This document shows positions 1-8,726 of a stretch of DNA of 23,034 nucleotides, one piece after another. Position 1 is the stretch's first letter. Each line of letters begins with the position of its first letter. Source of the DNA: CAZWUL01 sp964636625. Lineage in GTDB: Bacteria > Atribacterota > Phoenicimicrobiia > Phoenicimicrobiales > Stramentimicrobiaceae. The stretch spans positions 1 to 23,034 of the forward strand of contig CAZWUL010000016.1 of the NCBI GenBank assembly GCA_964636625.1, in the 5' to 3' direction. The notes beneath the pieces were generated by a model. The model did no database searches. It was not told the DNA's origin and saw nothing but the letters and a program-made list of their open reading frames with translations. The position numbers and the translations under genes are program-made.

Positions 1-71
1 AAGGGTTTTGGGGGCTTAATTTGGGGAAAATGGGTTATAAGTGTCAAAGTCAGGATTCAATAAGCATTTTT

Positions 72-2831
72 TTATTTATTAACACTTGTTGAATGATTTT
101 TTTTATATGTCAGTTTCAAGAATTTTAGCAACTCTACATAAGGAACTGGGGTAAATGAAATAAAAATAACTATTAACCATTGGGAATAAGTTAGTGGCAT
201 AACATCAAATATGTCTTGTAAATAAGGAATAAGCATGACAGATAATTGTAAGATACCTGAAATCAATATTGCTGCTATCAGATAAAGATTAGTGAATATC
301 CCTAACTGCAAAATAGAGAAACGATCAGAGCGAGAATTAATAGATTGCCATAATTGAATAAAACTTAAAGTGCCAAAAGCCATTGTTCGGGCTACTTCCA
401 AAGAATAATGAGTATAACCGTAATAAAAAGCAATGAGAGTTATTATGCCAATAAAAAAACCTTGAGAAAAAATATTAAATCCCATTTTACCGGAAAATAT
501 TCCTTCATCTGGCTCCCGGGGAGGGCATTTCATTAAATCCATTTCAGCCGGATCCAGACCTAAGGCCAGGGCAGGAAAACCGTCGGTGACCAGATTAACC
601 CAGAGTATTTGTATTGGGAGTAAAGGGCGGGGTAGCCCGATTAAAATGGCAATAAAGATAGTAATAATCTCTCCTAAATTACATGACAATAGATACCTGA
701 TAAATTTTCTAATATTCTGGTATATTTTTCTTCCTTCCTCTACAGCTGACACAATAGAAGAAAAATTATCATCAGTTAAAATCATATCAGCTGCCTCTTT
801 GGAAACATCGGTACCGGTAATGCCCATTGCTATGCCGATATCTGATTCTTTTAAGGCAGGGGCGTCGTTTACGCCATCTCCGGTCATAGCAACAACCTGC
901 CTGTTTTTCTGCAAAGCCCTGACGATTCTCTGCTTATGCCTTGGTGATACACGGGCAAAAATTGTTGTTTTTAAAACAGTTTCTTCCAATTCCTGCTGTG
1001 GTATTTTTTCTAATTCTACTCCGGTAATGATTTTATCACCTGATCTATAGATATCCAGTTGCTCTGCAATAGCCCGGGCAGTTAATGAATAATCCCCGGT
1101 AATCATAATAGGCTTAATACCTGCACGGCGACATGTCTGAACTGCCTGCACAGCTTCTTTTCTCGGCGGGTCTATCATTGCCATTAATCCTAAATATATC
1201 AATTGGTTCTCTGTTTTATCAATATCAAGTTTTGTCTTGTTCTTTATTTTATCCTTTTCTGATGATGTTATTTCTCGACAGGCAACCGCCAGAACACGAA
1301 GCGCTGCTGATGCAAGTTTTTGGTTTTGTCCTGAAATCTTCTTTCTTACCGACTCAGACAATTGGTCAAATTTACCATTATCCATGTAATTTTGACATCT
1401 CTCAATAATCTGATCAGGAGCGCCTTTTACAAAAAGCAATGTTTTTCCATCTGGAGTTTGATGAATACTAGACATTCTCTTTCGCTCTGAATCAAATGGT
1501 AATTCTTTTAAACGTGGATACTCATTTTCTAAAGCTTCTTTTTGATAACCGGCTTTAGATGCAGCAACGATTAATGCTCCCTCAGTCGGATCACCAATAA
1601 TATCCCAATTCTGATTATCTTCATCATGTTTTAAAGAAGAATTATTACAAAGAGCCGCTCCTTTTAGCAGAAGGGATAATGATTTATCATCACTGGGTTG
1701 AATAAATTTTTCATTCTGTTTAAATTGGCCAAACGGTTCATATCCTGAACCTTCCACATCTATTTCCCTGTTGACCATCATTATTTTTTGAACGGTCATT
1801 TGATTTTGGGTCAGGGTACCGGTCTTGTCTGAGCATATTACAGTAGTAGCGCCGAGTGTTTCTACTGCTGGTAACCGCCTGATAATGGCATTTTTTTTAA
1901 TCATCTGCTGAACGCCTAAAGCCAGGACAATTGTAACCACAGCTGGTAGTCCCTCCGGAACTGCCGCAACAGCCAGGGCAATACCGGTCATAAACATTTC
2001 AAAAAAGCCAATACCTCTCAAACAACCTAACAAAACTACAATTGCTATAACAAACAGGATAATTATGCCAAGATTTTTGCCCACCTGGTTTAATTTTTTT
2101 TGCAAGGGAGTCAATTCCTGTTTTTGCTCCTGGAGCATACCGGCAATCTGACCCATCTCTGTATTCATACCAGTTGCTATGACTATTCCCTTCCCTCTTC
2201 CGGCGATAACTGATGTCCCCATGTAAGCCATGTTGGTACGATCCCCGAGAGAAGTATCTTGTGCTTCTACAATATCTGTTTTTTTCTCAACAGCTTCGGA
2301 TTCACCGGTTAAAACAGATTCCTGTATTCGCATATCTGTCACTTCAACTAAACGCAAATCCGCAGGTATTCTATTCCCTGACTCTAAAAGCACTACATCC
2401 CCGGGAACCAACTTTGGTGATTGAATCTTTTTTTTATGACCACCTCTAATAACCAGCGTTTCCGGAACAGTCATTTTTTTTAAGGCATCCAGGGACTTTT
2501 CTGCCTTAAATTCCTGTAAAACACTCATCACTGCATTTAATATAACTATAATAGCAATTACGATGGCATCGGTAACTTCTCCCAGCAAAACTGAAACAAC
2601 CGCCGAGGCCAATAGTATAATTATTAGAACATCCTTAAATTGTTCTAATAACATATCCCAGACTGTTCTTTTTTTGCCTTCCTCTAATTGGTTAAGTCCT
2701 GCTTTTTCCAGGCGTATTCCGGCTTCGGATTCACTTAATCCTTTATTTAATGAAGTTCTAAGCTCTGACACTGTTAGTGTTACTGATTTTTGGTAATAAT
2801 TACTTGTAGGGCCTATGTCCATTTCGTCCAT
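72..2831 (-). CDS. P-type Ca2+-transporting ATPase (SERCA/PMCA type, P2)
   Basis: ATP-driven cation pump of the inner membrane, most likely exporting Ca2+. Its 919 residues match the length of bacterial Ca2+-ATPases. Seen in order: N-terminal cation-ATPase domain, TGES dephosphorylation motif (175-178), M4 PEGLP (E293), phosphorylation site DKTGT (D335), nucleotide-binding KGAPD (K469) and hinge GDGVNDAP (651-658). The Ca2+ ligands of SERCA site II are kept (E293, N746, D750), and M5 keeps N718 and E721. The position equivalent to SERCA E908 in M8 appears to be Q826, as in plasma-membrane pumps that move one Ca2+ per ATP. The start is supported by GAGG nine bases upstream. A MarR gene lies 143 bp upstream in the same direction. 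GC content is higher than in the middle of the window. The family call is firm; ion specificity is inferred from the motifs. Confidence 0.95.
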   Translation of the reverse strand: MDEMDIGPTSNYYQKSVTLTVSELRTSLNKGLSESEAGIRLEKAGLNQLEEGKKRTVWDMLLEQFKDVLIIILLASAVVSVLLGEVTDAIVIAIIVILNAVMSVLQEFKAEKSLDALKKMTVPETLVIRGGHKKKIQSPKLVPGDVVLLESGNRIPADLRLVEVTDMRIQESVLTGESEAVEKKTDIVEAQDTSLGDRTNMAYMGTSVIAGRGKGIVIATGMNTEMGQIAGMLQEQKQELTPLQKKLNQVGKNLGIIILFVIAIVVLLGCLRGIGFFEMFMTGIALAVAAVPEGLPAVVTIVLALGVQQMIKKNAIIRRLPAVETLGATTVICSDKTGTLTQNQMTVQKIMMVNREIDVEGSGYEPFGQFKQNEKFIQPSDDKSLSLLLKGAALCNNSSLKHDEDNQNWDIIGDPTEGALIVAASKAGYQKEALENEYPRLKELPFDSERKRMSSIHQTPDGKTLLFVKGAPDQIIERCQNYMDNGKFDQLSESVRKKISGQNQKLASAALRVLAVACREITSSEKDKIKNKTKLDIDKTENQLIYLGLMAMIDPPRKEAVQAVQTCRRAGIKPIMITGDYSLTARAIAEQLDIYRSGDKIITGVELEKIPQQELEETVLKTTIFARVSPRHKQRIVRALQKNRQVVAMTGDGVNDAPALKESDIGIAMGITGTDVSKEAADMILTDDNFSSIVSAVEEGRKIYQNIRKFIRYLLSCNLGEIITIFIAILIGLPRPLLPIQILWVNLVTDGFPALALGLDPAEMDLMKCPPREPDEGIFSGKMGFNIFSQGFFIGIITLIAFYYGYTHYSLEVARTMAFGTLSFIQLWQSINSRSDRFSILQLGIFTNLYLIAAILISGILQLSVMLIPYLQDIFDVMPLTYSQWLIVIFISFTPVPYVELLKFLKLTYKKNHSTSVNK

Positions 2832-2883
2832 TTTAAAATACCTCAGAAATGATTTATATAATAATTTTCCTACAATTTATGTA

Positions 2884-2912
2884 ATTGTATTAATCGTATT
2901 GCAGTTTGTTAA
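2884..2912 (-). promoter_or_regulatory. sigma70-type promoter for the Ca2+-ATPase gene
   Basis: On the minus strand TTAACA (-35, 2907-2912) and TACAAT (-10, 2884-2889) are separated by 17 bases. This places the transcription start about 45 bases before the ATPase start codon. The pump can therefore be transcribed separately from the MarR gene. The match is by eye only. Confidence 0.55.
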
Positions 2913-2922
2913 TGGTTACATT

Positions 2923-2941
2923 ACTTGTCTAATTGACAGGT
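2923..2941. promoter_or_regulatory. inverted repeat upstream of the ATPase promoter (candidate operator)
   Basis: ACTTGTC and GACAGGT are inverted around TAATT, a 7-bp arm with one mismatch. The repeat lies just upstream of the -35 box, between the MarR gene and the ATPase gene. Its size fits a winged-helix dimer site, so the neighbouring MarR protein is the obvious candidate ligand. It differs in sequence from the palindrome at the MarR gene's own promoter, so a shared regulator is not proven. Confidence 0.35.
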
Positions 2942-2974
2942 TATTAATACTCAAGATTATAATATATAAATTTT

Positions 2975-3442
2975 CTATATTTCTCTTAAATAATTCTTGA
3001 GATATTCTAGATTCCTTTTTATTTCATTTAAACTCTGGCGAAAATTTTTACCTTTGTCAGGTAAGCTTGAAAGGTAATTAGCGTACATCTGGATTGATTC
3101 GTAACGATGTTGTAGATAAAATTCTTTGCCTGTTTTTGAAAGAGTAACTAAAACTTTTCTTCTATCCTGCTGCGCTCGGCGACGATTAATATAACCACGT
3201 TGCACTAAACGGTCAACAATACTTGTCATAGTAGTGGGTGCAACATGAAATATCCGGGACAGCTTGCTCATAGAAGCAAATGATTCTTTTCCTAAAAATT
3301 CAATGAGATAATGCTCGGTAATACTGAGGGCAATATGTTCTGTTGAATTATGACTGCTGGAAACATGTTCCCATAAAATTTCAGTCAATTGCAAAAATAA
3401 ATCATTAATCTCAGCGGCAATTTTTTTCTCTTCTTTTCCCAT
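2975..3442 (-). CDS. MarR-family transcriptional regulator
   Basis: A dimeric winged-helix DNA-binding protein of 155 residues, the usual MarR length. The helix-turn-helix covers about residues 57-82, and the recognition helix begins near APTTMTSIVDRL (68-79). The wing carries the typical D93-R94-R95 followed by a beta strand (KVLVTLS). The N- and C-terminal helices would form the dimer interface. It is immediately upstream of the Ca2+-ATPase on the same strand and has a strong promoter of its own. The Shine-Dalgarno sequence is weak (AAAAAG before ATG). The likely role is autoregulation plus control of the pump. The ligand is unknown. Confidence 0.9.
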   Translation of the reverse strand: MGKEEKKIAAEINDLFLQLTEILWEHVSSSHNSTEHIALSITEHYLIEFLGKESFASMSKLSRIFHVAPTTMTSIVDRLVQRGYINRRRAQQDRRKVLVTLSKTGKEFYLQHRYESIQMYANYLSSLPDKGKNFRQSLNEIKRNLEYLKNYLREI

Positions 3443-3470
3443 ATCTTTTTATTAACTGATAATATTTTAT

Positions 3471-3483
3471 TGCGAATATCGCA
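3471..3483. promoter_or_regulatory. palindrome at the MarR gene transcription start (candidate autoregulatory operator)
   Basis: TGCGA and TCGCA are inverted around ATA. The palindrome lies seven bases downstream of the -10 box, overlapping the predicted transcription start. A repressor bound here would block initiation, as expected of an autoregulated MarR gene. Arms are short (5 bp), so this is suggestive only. Confidence 0.4.
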
Positions 3484-3489
3484 CTTTTA

Positions 3490-3518
3490 ATCATACGGAT
3501 TGCTACCAAAAATGTCAA
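3490..3518 (-). promoter_or_regulatory. sigma70-type promoter of the MarR gene
   Basis: Minus strand TTGACA (3513-3518), a 17-base spacer and TATGAT (3490-3495) form a near-consensus promoter. The predicted start lies about 40 bases before the MarR ATG. This is the best promoter match I found in the window. Confidence 0.7.
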
Positions 3519-3559
3519 ATTTGTTTATCGATTCTCGCGCCTTTATAGAAGTGGTACGG

Positions 3560-3985
3560 TTAAAGGTTATCCTGTGCTTGCCCTGCTTCTTCTTCTGCCT
3601 GGGATTGAATGTATTTGCGAATCACTTCTTCATTGATTCCCGCTGTTTAAATAAAATATCCTTTCCCCAGATAACTTTTTGATTTCAATAGACCTTCTAC
3701 AAGGAAGTGAATTTTTTGTTCAGAGATCTGCTGTTATTCTTCTTGATGATTTCTGTTACTATAATTACTGTATATTTCGGAGAATCACCATGTACAAGTG
3801 AACATGATCTGGCTTGGTGGTTATCTCTATGTATTCCCATTCAGGAAAATATCTTCTTATTTCCTGTAACTTTATCTTGAGATACTCTTTGACTCCTTTT
3901 AGGAGTAACTTTCTGCGAAAGCGTGTTATCCAGACAATATGATATTGGGTCTTGTTATGTTATGGACTGATTTGTATAATTTCAT
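3560..3985 (-). pseudogene. tnpA: IS200/IS605-family Y1 transposase remnant (tnpA)
   Basis: Translated with frame corrections, this reads as a near full-length IS200-type HUH transposase of about 140 codons. It starts MKLYKSVHNITRP (ATG at 3985). It continues YHIVWITRFRRKLLLKG and carries the catalytic HUH motif in DHVHLYM. It ends with GINEEVIRKYIQSQAEEE and a TAA at 3560-3562. I count at least three single-base frameshifts (after HNITRP, after HVHLYMVI, and near the C-terminal KVYW) and at least two in-frame stops. The protein cannot be made, so any movement would need a transposase in trans. I could not define the hairpin ends of the element. The family assignment is firm because the HUH motif and its surroundings are intact. 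Confidence 0.8.
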
Positions 3986-4189
3986 GCCCTTTGTCCTATG
4001 AAAGAACGGCCAGAAGAAACAGGAAAGAATTCTCATACCAACTTTACAGATGGGGGATTCTTACTGGATTAAATATTTGAAATATAAGTTGATGCAAACT
4101 TGGGTACACCCAATTTTGTTCTCTGGCAACAAAATTCTTTTAATTTAATAATCTTCTTAATAGGATTAAAAGGTGATTATCCCAATGGT

Positions 4190-4560
4190 TTAATCTCTAT
4201 TCTACTTCTTTACCACCAAACATATTTCCATCCACTTCTATATCTCAATAGAGTGTTTTTAGATCTTTTATGCTATCATGATAAATTATTTCTAAAAATT
4301 CTTAAGTATCTCTGGATGAGTAACTTGCTGTAAGGAATCGGAAATCTTAGTCAGTAAGTAGGAACTTCCAGGTAAAAATACTCTATTAATCTCTCTTTCC
4401 AATAGTGGGATTTATGTCTCTTCTTCCAAAGATTTTGAGATACTTTTCTGGTTAGCCTAAACTTACTACAATGGCTTTGACTGGTAGAAAGAGACCAGAA
4501 TTTTTACTGCTGCATCGAGGACGTTTTTCATACTCTCTTTATACTGATTTTTAACATTCT
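4190..4560 (-). pseudogene. decayed transposase fragment, probably IS1595-like (DDE)
   Basis: No continuous frame survives. Read with shifts on the minus strand, fragments such as LTKISDSLQQVTHPEILKNF and then IEVDGNMFGGKEVE appear. The latter resembles the IEVDE-x-(Y/M)FGG block around a catalytic Asp in IS1595/ISXO2-type transposases. Stops and frameshifts are dense, and the C-terminal half cannot be followed. Its upstream end overlaps the 52-bp segment also found at 11546-11597. It lies next to the IS200 remnant, so 3.5-4.6 kb is a zone of dead elements. The family call is tentative. Confidence 0.4.
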
Positions 4561-4592
4561 TTCAAGGTTCTAAGTGCAATTTTTTATCATTT
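4541..4592 (+). repeat. 52-bp dispersed repeat, copy A
   Basis: This segment recurs in the same orientation at 11546-11597 with a single mismatch (t at 4557 here, g there). Copy A lies at the upstream end of the IS1595-like remnant, which suggests it is a terminal or subterminal IS sequence. The bases beyond each side of the repeat diverge at once. Confidence 0.7.
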
Positions 4593-4601
4593 CCAAAAAT
4601 T

Positions 4602-4648
4602 AAAATATAGATGAGCTCTTATTTATTAAGCAAGCTCATCTATATTTT
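4602..4648 (-). terminator. intrinsic terminator of the PEP-mutase-superfamily lyase gene
   Basis: A perfect 16-bp inverted repeat (arms 4602-4617 and 4633-4648, beginning AAAATATAGATGAGCT) encloses a 15-base loop. It lies 38 bases beyond the lyase stop codon, and the minus strand continues into a T-rich run. It would end a transcript from the lyase gene. The symmetric AT-rich flanks would let it work in both directions. Confidence 0.75.
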
Positions 4649-4686
4649 ACAAAGAGATTAATTTGTAAAAATTTAAATATAGCTAA

Positions 4687-5583
4687 TTAATTTTTATTCT
4701 GGTTCTGACAGATTGGAACATATTTTTTTTCCATTTCAATAAAATTCGACAAATCAAAGAATTCATGTAATTCACTCCAATCGGCCATTTTCCCTTTTTC
4801 TAATAATCTTTTCGTTGTACCCTTTTTCTTTAGTTCTTCTAAAACTTCCATTGAAGATTTAAGAGCCATTCTAGCTATCGAGTTTGGATAAATTGCAATT
4901 TTATATCCTATTTCTTCTAACTCTTGAACAGTTAATAAAGGAGTTCTGGTGCCTTCTCCTACATTCACAAAAGTAGGGGCCTTTATACACTTGTTAACCA
5001 GGCGCATTTCTTCAACAGACTCTGGGGACTCTACAAATATAATATCAGCCCCTGCCTCCTCATATATTTTTGCCCTTCTAATAGCTTCTTCAATACAAAA
5101 TGGAGTACGAGCATCAGTACGAGCAATTAGTAAAACATCATCACCGGCATAATCTTTTGCTGCTTTTATTTTGCCTACCATTTCTTCTGATGATACTAAT
5201 TCTTTTCCTAAATAATGACCACATTTTTTAGGTATTATTTGATCTTCTAATTGTACTGCTGTAACACCTATTTTTTTAAATTTTTTAACTGTATGAATGA
5301 CATTTATAGCATTTCCAAATCCAGTATCAATATCAGCAATAACCGGTAAATTGGTTGAATCAACAATATATTCAACTTGATAGGCTACTTCGGTTAAAGT
5401 CATCAAACCAACATCTGGTTTTCCCATAGTAGAAAACGACAAACCACTTCCAGTTATATAAACTGCATCAAATCCAAGTTTCTCAATAACCTTTGCACAT
5501 AAACAATCATAAGCACCTGGAGCAATAAGCATCTGAGGTGCATGCAGCTTTGTTTTAAATACTTCAAGTTTTTTATTAGCCAT
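4687..5583 (-). CDS. isocitrate lyase/PEP mutase superfamily lyase (methylisocitrate-lyase-like)
   Basis: A cytoplasmic TIM-barrel enzyme of 298 residues, the usual length for PrpB, 2,3-dimethylmalate lyase and oxaloacetate decarboxylase relatives. Mg2+-site aspartates lie in ADIDTGFGN (D84, D86), followed by LEDQ (E113, D114). The active-site loop is KKCGH (119-123, C121 as catalytic base), then ARTDA (R155) and FVES (E185). KKCGH marks C-C bond lyases rather than PEP mutase proper. The product is therefore probably pyruvate or a 2-oxo acid plus another carboxylic acid; the exact substrate cannot be read. The start follows AAAGGA. It stands alone, 1.35 kb beyond the TRAP transporter genes on the same strand, and ends at a strong terminator. 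A decayed paralogue lies upstream of dctP, which links this enzyme type to TRAP uptake. Confidence 0.88.
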   Translation of the reverse strand: MANKKLEVFKTKLHAPQMLIAPGAYDCLCAKVIEKLGFDAVYITGSGLSFSTMGKPDVGLMTLTEVAYQVEYIVDSTNLPVIADIDTGFGNAINVIHTVKKFKKIGVTAVQLEDQIIPKKCGHYLGKELVSSEEMVGKIKAAKDYAGDDVLLIARTDARTPFCIEEAIRRAKIYEEAGADIIFVESPESVEEMRLVNKCIKAPTFVNVGEGTRTPLLTVQELEEIGYKIAIYPNSIARMALKSSMEVLEELKKKGTTKRLLEKGKMADWSELHEFFDLSNFIEMEKKYVPICQNQNKN

Positions 5584-6931
5584 TTTTTATTCCTTTCAAT
5601 TTAATAATTTCATATTTTTGTATTATTACCTAAGTATATATAATCTTATAAAACAACCCCCTATCTCTTTCTTTGAAATGTTTTTTTTATTTATTTCCGT
5701 TACTCTTAGGGATACGAAGAATTTAAAAATTATTACCTGATATAACCCCAAAACTAACCTTATCATATTTATTTCTTAATGAACTAGCCAATCCATAATT
5801 ATATATTAATTTCTTTATTCTCTAAGCTTTATTGTGGTAAATTACATTGTTTAATCACTTTACTAAAAATCTCATGTTTTATTAGGTTCTATACATTATT
5901 ACTTTATTAGATCAAAATGAGAAGGGATTATAAAAGTTAACCAATTTTTCTCCGCAAGCCTTGATATACACAAGGCTAGTTACATTTTCATTATATACCA
6001 CAACTTTTTATTTTTTAAGTTACCAGAGATATGCTAATCAGGTACTTTTACTAGAATTCTCTTTCGTTGACCAGTTGGTTAAAGAATATCTTGATAAATT
6101 TAATTACCAGCACATACCATTGACATTTTTTATAGTAATAAGTATTTAAATATAGGCTGTATTGAAATGACTATCATATCATAAATATAGAAATATTCTA
6201 TGATATACCTACATTTCTTAGATATCTTTTAAGACTATATTTTGGACCCAAAGTCTTTTACTATTAAATTATAAACTGGCATATTTTATTGACTGCTGAT
6301 AACCTATGAAATTTTTGACATCTACATCTATCAATTCTCAAAAAATCGTTACTTAACATTTTTTTCTTTTGATATAAAATAATATCTTGGCTTCTGAAAG
6401 TAGATCAAGTAATTTTTCTATCTGTCTACTATTTGTCTATTAACATAATATTTTTAATTTCTCTGAAGATCTATTTTTAAACTGTCAATATAGGTTTTTC
6501 GTAGAAACAGCCGGAAACTACAATCTCTTTTAATCCTTTTCATCCCAGATTATATGTGATAGAACTTCTGTGATTTCTTGTAGATAGTCCTTTCTCTACA
6601 GTATCTCAATGGTAGCTTGGGTTATTTATCTTTAGTTCACATTTATAACATCGCAAGATAGGTGATATTTTTACAATAATCCCAATAAATCTACGTGCTG
6701 AAAAATCAGAAAATTTCCCCTAGCCAAAAAGAATAAAAGGGAATAATTGTCCTCCTATAAGACTTTTTTAGGCATGTTGGTTATCAATATGTAATTTAAT
6801 AATACTCTATCATAGTTTATACAAAGCTCTCAAATGGCAACAAATCCCCTTCGGTGTTCGAATGTCTAAATAATTACCATTTATGATTAGATCGCTAAAG
6901 GTCAGCTCATATCGAATATCTCATTTATTAT
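5584..6931. other. 1.35-kb AT-rich region without an intact gene
   Basis: No credible gene is seen on either strand; stop codons are dense. A minus-strand stretch just beyond dctM reads LTFSDLIINGNYLDIRTPKG (about 6840-6920). Another near 6490-6600 reads LKEIVVSGCFYEKPI. These look like coding debris, but I do not recognise the family. Small inverted repeats occur at 5957-5977 (arms AGCCTTG/CAAGGCT) and 6176-6206 (arms ATATCATA/TATGATAT). The region separates dctM from the lyase gene and probably represents one or more deleted genes. Confidence 0.5.
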
Positions 6932-8227
6932 TTATTTTAACAAGAAATTTGGCAAAAAGGTAGCGATGTCAGGAAATATGGCTATCACAATCACTACAAT
7001 CAATACAGTCAAAATATATGGAATTAAAGCTCTCACAACAGTAAAGTAAGGAAGTTCAGAAACATCTGTTAACACATATAATCCTATACCAAATGGGGGA
7101 GTAAGATTGCCTATTCCCAAACACATAACCATTATCACTCCAAAAAATATAGGATCAATATTAAATGCCAAAACTATAGGAATAACTATAGGAGTCAACA
7201 AATTAACATTAACAGCAACAGATAGGAAACATCCCATAATAAGGAAAAAAATCATTAATATACCAATTAAAACTAAAGGATTGGATGTTAGTTGAACCAT
7301 AAAATTAGCTATGGTCATTGGTATTCTCGCTCTTGTAAGCACCCACGAAAACCCATAAGCCATAGCTAATATAAACATTATCTTTGCTGAGTCTTGAGCT
7401 ACTTTTTTGAATACCAGCATTAATTTTTGTATAGATATTGTCTTATAGATTAATACGCCTAAAATTATAGAGTAAAAAGCAGCAATTGCAGCTGATTCTG
7501 TTACTGTAAAATAACCACTCAACATACCACCTAATAATATAATTGGTGTTAAAAGTGTAAAAAAAGCGTTTTTAAAACTTTCCCATAACTCTAAAAATGT
7601 CGATCTTTTGCTAACAGGATAATTTGCTTTTTTAGCATCCATTGCAACTTTAAGCATTAAAGTCAACCCCATAAATAATCCTGGTATCAATCCTGCAAGA
7701 AGCATCCTCGTTGCTGAAACATTAGCCCAAATCGCATACATGATCATAGCAGAGCTTGGAGGTATAATAGGTCCTAGCAAAGAAGAGGCACCTGTTATAG
7801 CAGCAGAAAATTTTCTTTCATAACCTGCATCATTCATGGCTTTTAACTCTATTCGGCCTAACCCTGCTATGTCAGCAGTCCCTGATCCAGACATTCCTGC
7901 AAAAATCATACTTGCTAATATATTAACTAACCCTAATCCTCCGGGTAAATGACCAGTTACTTTTTCAGCAAATCCAAAAAGTTTATCACTTACTTTTGAT
8001 TCATTCATTATTTGACCCATTAAAATGAATAATGGGATCGCTAATAAGGGGAACTTATCAATTCCAGTTAGTGTTGTTTGTGCAAAAAGAACTGAAGGAA
8101 AATTTCCAATACCTCTTGTTATAATAAAATAAATTGCACTTGTTGCTGCCATTGCAAAACCAGCTGGAATACCTGCTAATAAGAACAAAAATATTGATAC
8201 TATAATTACTACTATCATTAAATCCAT
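6932..8227 (-). CDS. dctM: TRAP transporter large permease subunit DctM
   Basis: The large membrane subunit (431 residues) of a tripartite ATP-independent periplasmic transporter. It carries the ion-coupled translocation pathway for a carboxylate or similar anion. About 12 hydrophobic segments are visible, beginning at residue 5. Family-typical glycine- and proline-rich stretches occur (PSSAMIMYAIWANVS, LSVAVNVNLLTPIVIPI, GIGNLTPPFGIGLYVL). The start lies seven bases after the dctQ stop; a GGGAG 14 bases upstream lies within the end of dctQ, so translation is probably coupled. It is the last gene of dctPQM. The substrate depends on DctP and is unknown. Confidence 0.95.
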   Translation of the reverse strand: MDLMIVVIIVSIFLFLLAGIPAGFAMAATSAIYFIITRGIGNFPSVLFAQTTLTGIDKFPLLAIPLFILMGQIMNESKVSDKLFGFAEKVTGHLPGGLGLVNILASMIFAGMSGSGTADIAGLGRIELKAMNDAGYERKFSAAITGASSLLGPIIPPSSAMIMYAIWANVSATRMLLAGLIPGLFMGLTLMLKVAMDAKKANYPVSKRSTFLELWESFKNAFFTLLTPIILLGGMLSGYFTVTESAAIAAFYSIILGVLIYKTISIQKLMLVFKKVAQDSAKIMFILAMAYGFSWVLTRARIPMTIANFMVQLTSNPLVLIGILMIFFLIMGCFLSVAVNVNLLTPIVIPIVLAFNIDPIFFGVIMVMCLGIGNLTPPFGIGLYVLTDVSELPYFTVVRALIPYILTVLIVVIVIAIFPDIATFLPNFLLK

Positions 8228-8234
8228 TTTAATC

Positions 8235-8726
8235 TTACAAACTCCCTATAAATGTAATAATTCTTTTAATTATTTCAGCTAATGAAAAAAAAGCGGCTAG
8301 ACTAAAACCGATAACCATGGAAAGAAACTCGTAACTAGCTCTTATTCCTAAAGTAAAAATATATGTATTACTTTCATATTGTGTTATCGCTATTTGCAAT
8401 GCTCCATAAGCTAAAATTATACTTATAAGTAATATTATTAAGTTAAAAAATATAATATATATATTCCATACACTACTGTTTCTCTTTAAATAACCATCAA
8501 AAATATTTAGGCGTATATGGCTAAATTTTTTTACCAGAATTGATGCTCCTATAAAAGTGGTCCAAATATTTGCAAATGTTGCTAAATTTTCTGTCCAAAT
8601 CACAGATATACCTAATTGCCTTGCGATTATTCCAATTAATATTGAAATAAAAAATACAACGAAGGTGATAGTAATTATTACTTCTAAATTTATAATTCTT
8701 TTAAGGCTATTAAATGAAAATGACAT
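8235..8726 (-). CDS. dctQ: TRAP transporter small permease subunit DctQ
   Basis: A membrane protein of 163 residues with four hydrophobic segments (about 14-35, 48-65, 90-115 and 130-155), the hallmark of DctQ. It sits between dctP and dctM and pairs with DctM in the membrane. The start is supported by CGGAG six bases upstream. Sequence conservation in this family is low, so the call rests on topology, length and position. Confidence 0.9.
   Translation of the reverse strand: MSFSFNSLKRIINLEVIITITFVVFFISILIGIIARQLGISVIWTENLATFANIWTTFIGASILVKKFSHIRLNIFDGYLKRNSSVWNIYIIFFNLIILLISIILAYGALQIAITQYESNTYIFTLGIRASYEFLSMVIGFSLAAFFSLAEIIKRIITFIGSL

Noticed and set aside
586..1050. 154-codon open frame on the plus strand
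   Set aside because: It is antisense to the ATPase catalytic domain; the minus-strand frame holds all the family motifs.
2933..2963. Plus-strand TTGACA and TATAAT near the MarR-ATPase gap
   Set aside because: The spacer is 19 bases and it would transcribe antisense into the MarR gene; the TTGACA is part of the inverted repeat at 2923-2941.
4100..4333. 77-codon open frame on the plus strand
   Set aside because: It overlaps the IS1595-like relic on the other strand and has no ribosome site or recognisable sequence.
5961..6149. 62-codon open frame on the plus strand in the gene desert
   Set aside because: Low-complexity hydrophobic translation, no Shine-Dalgarno sequence, opposite to all neighbours.
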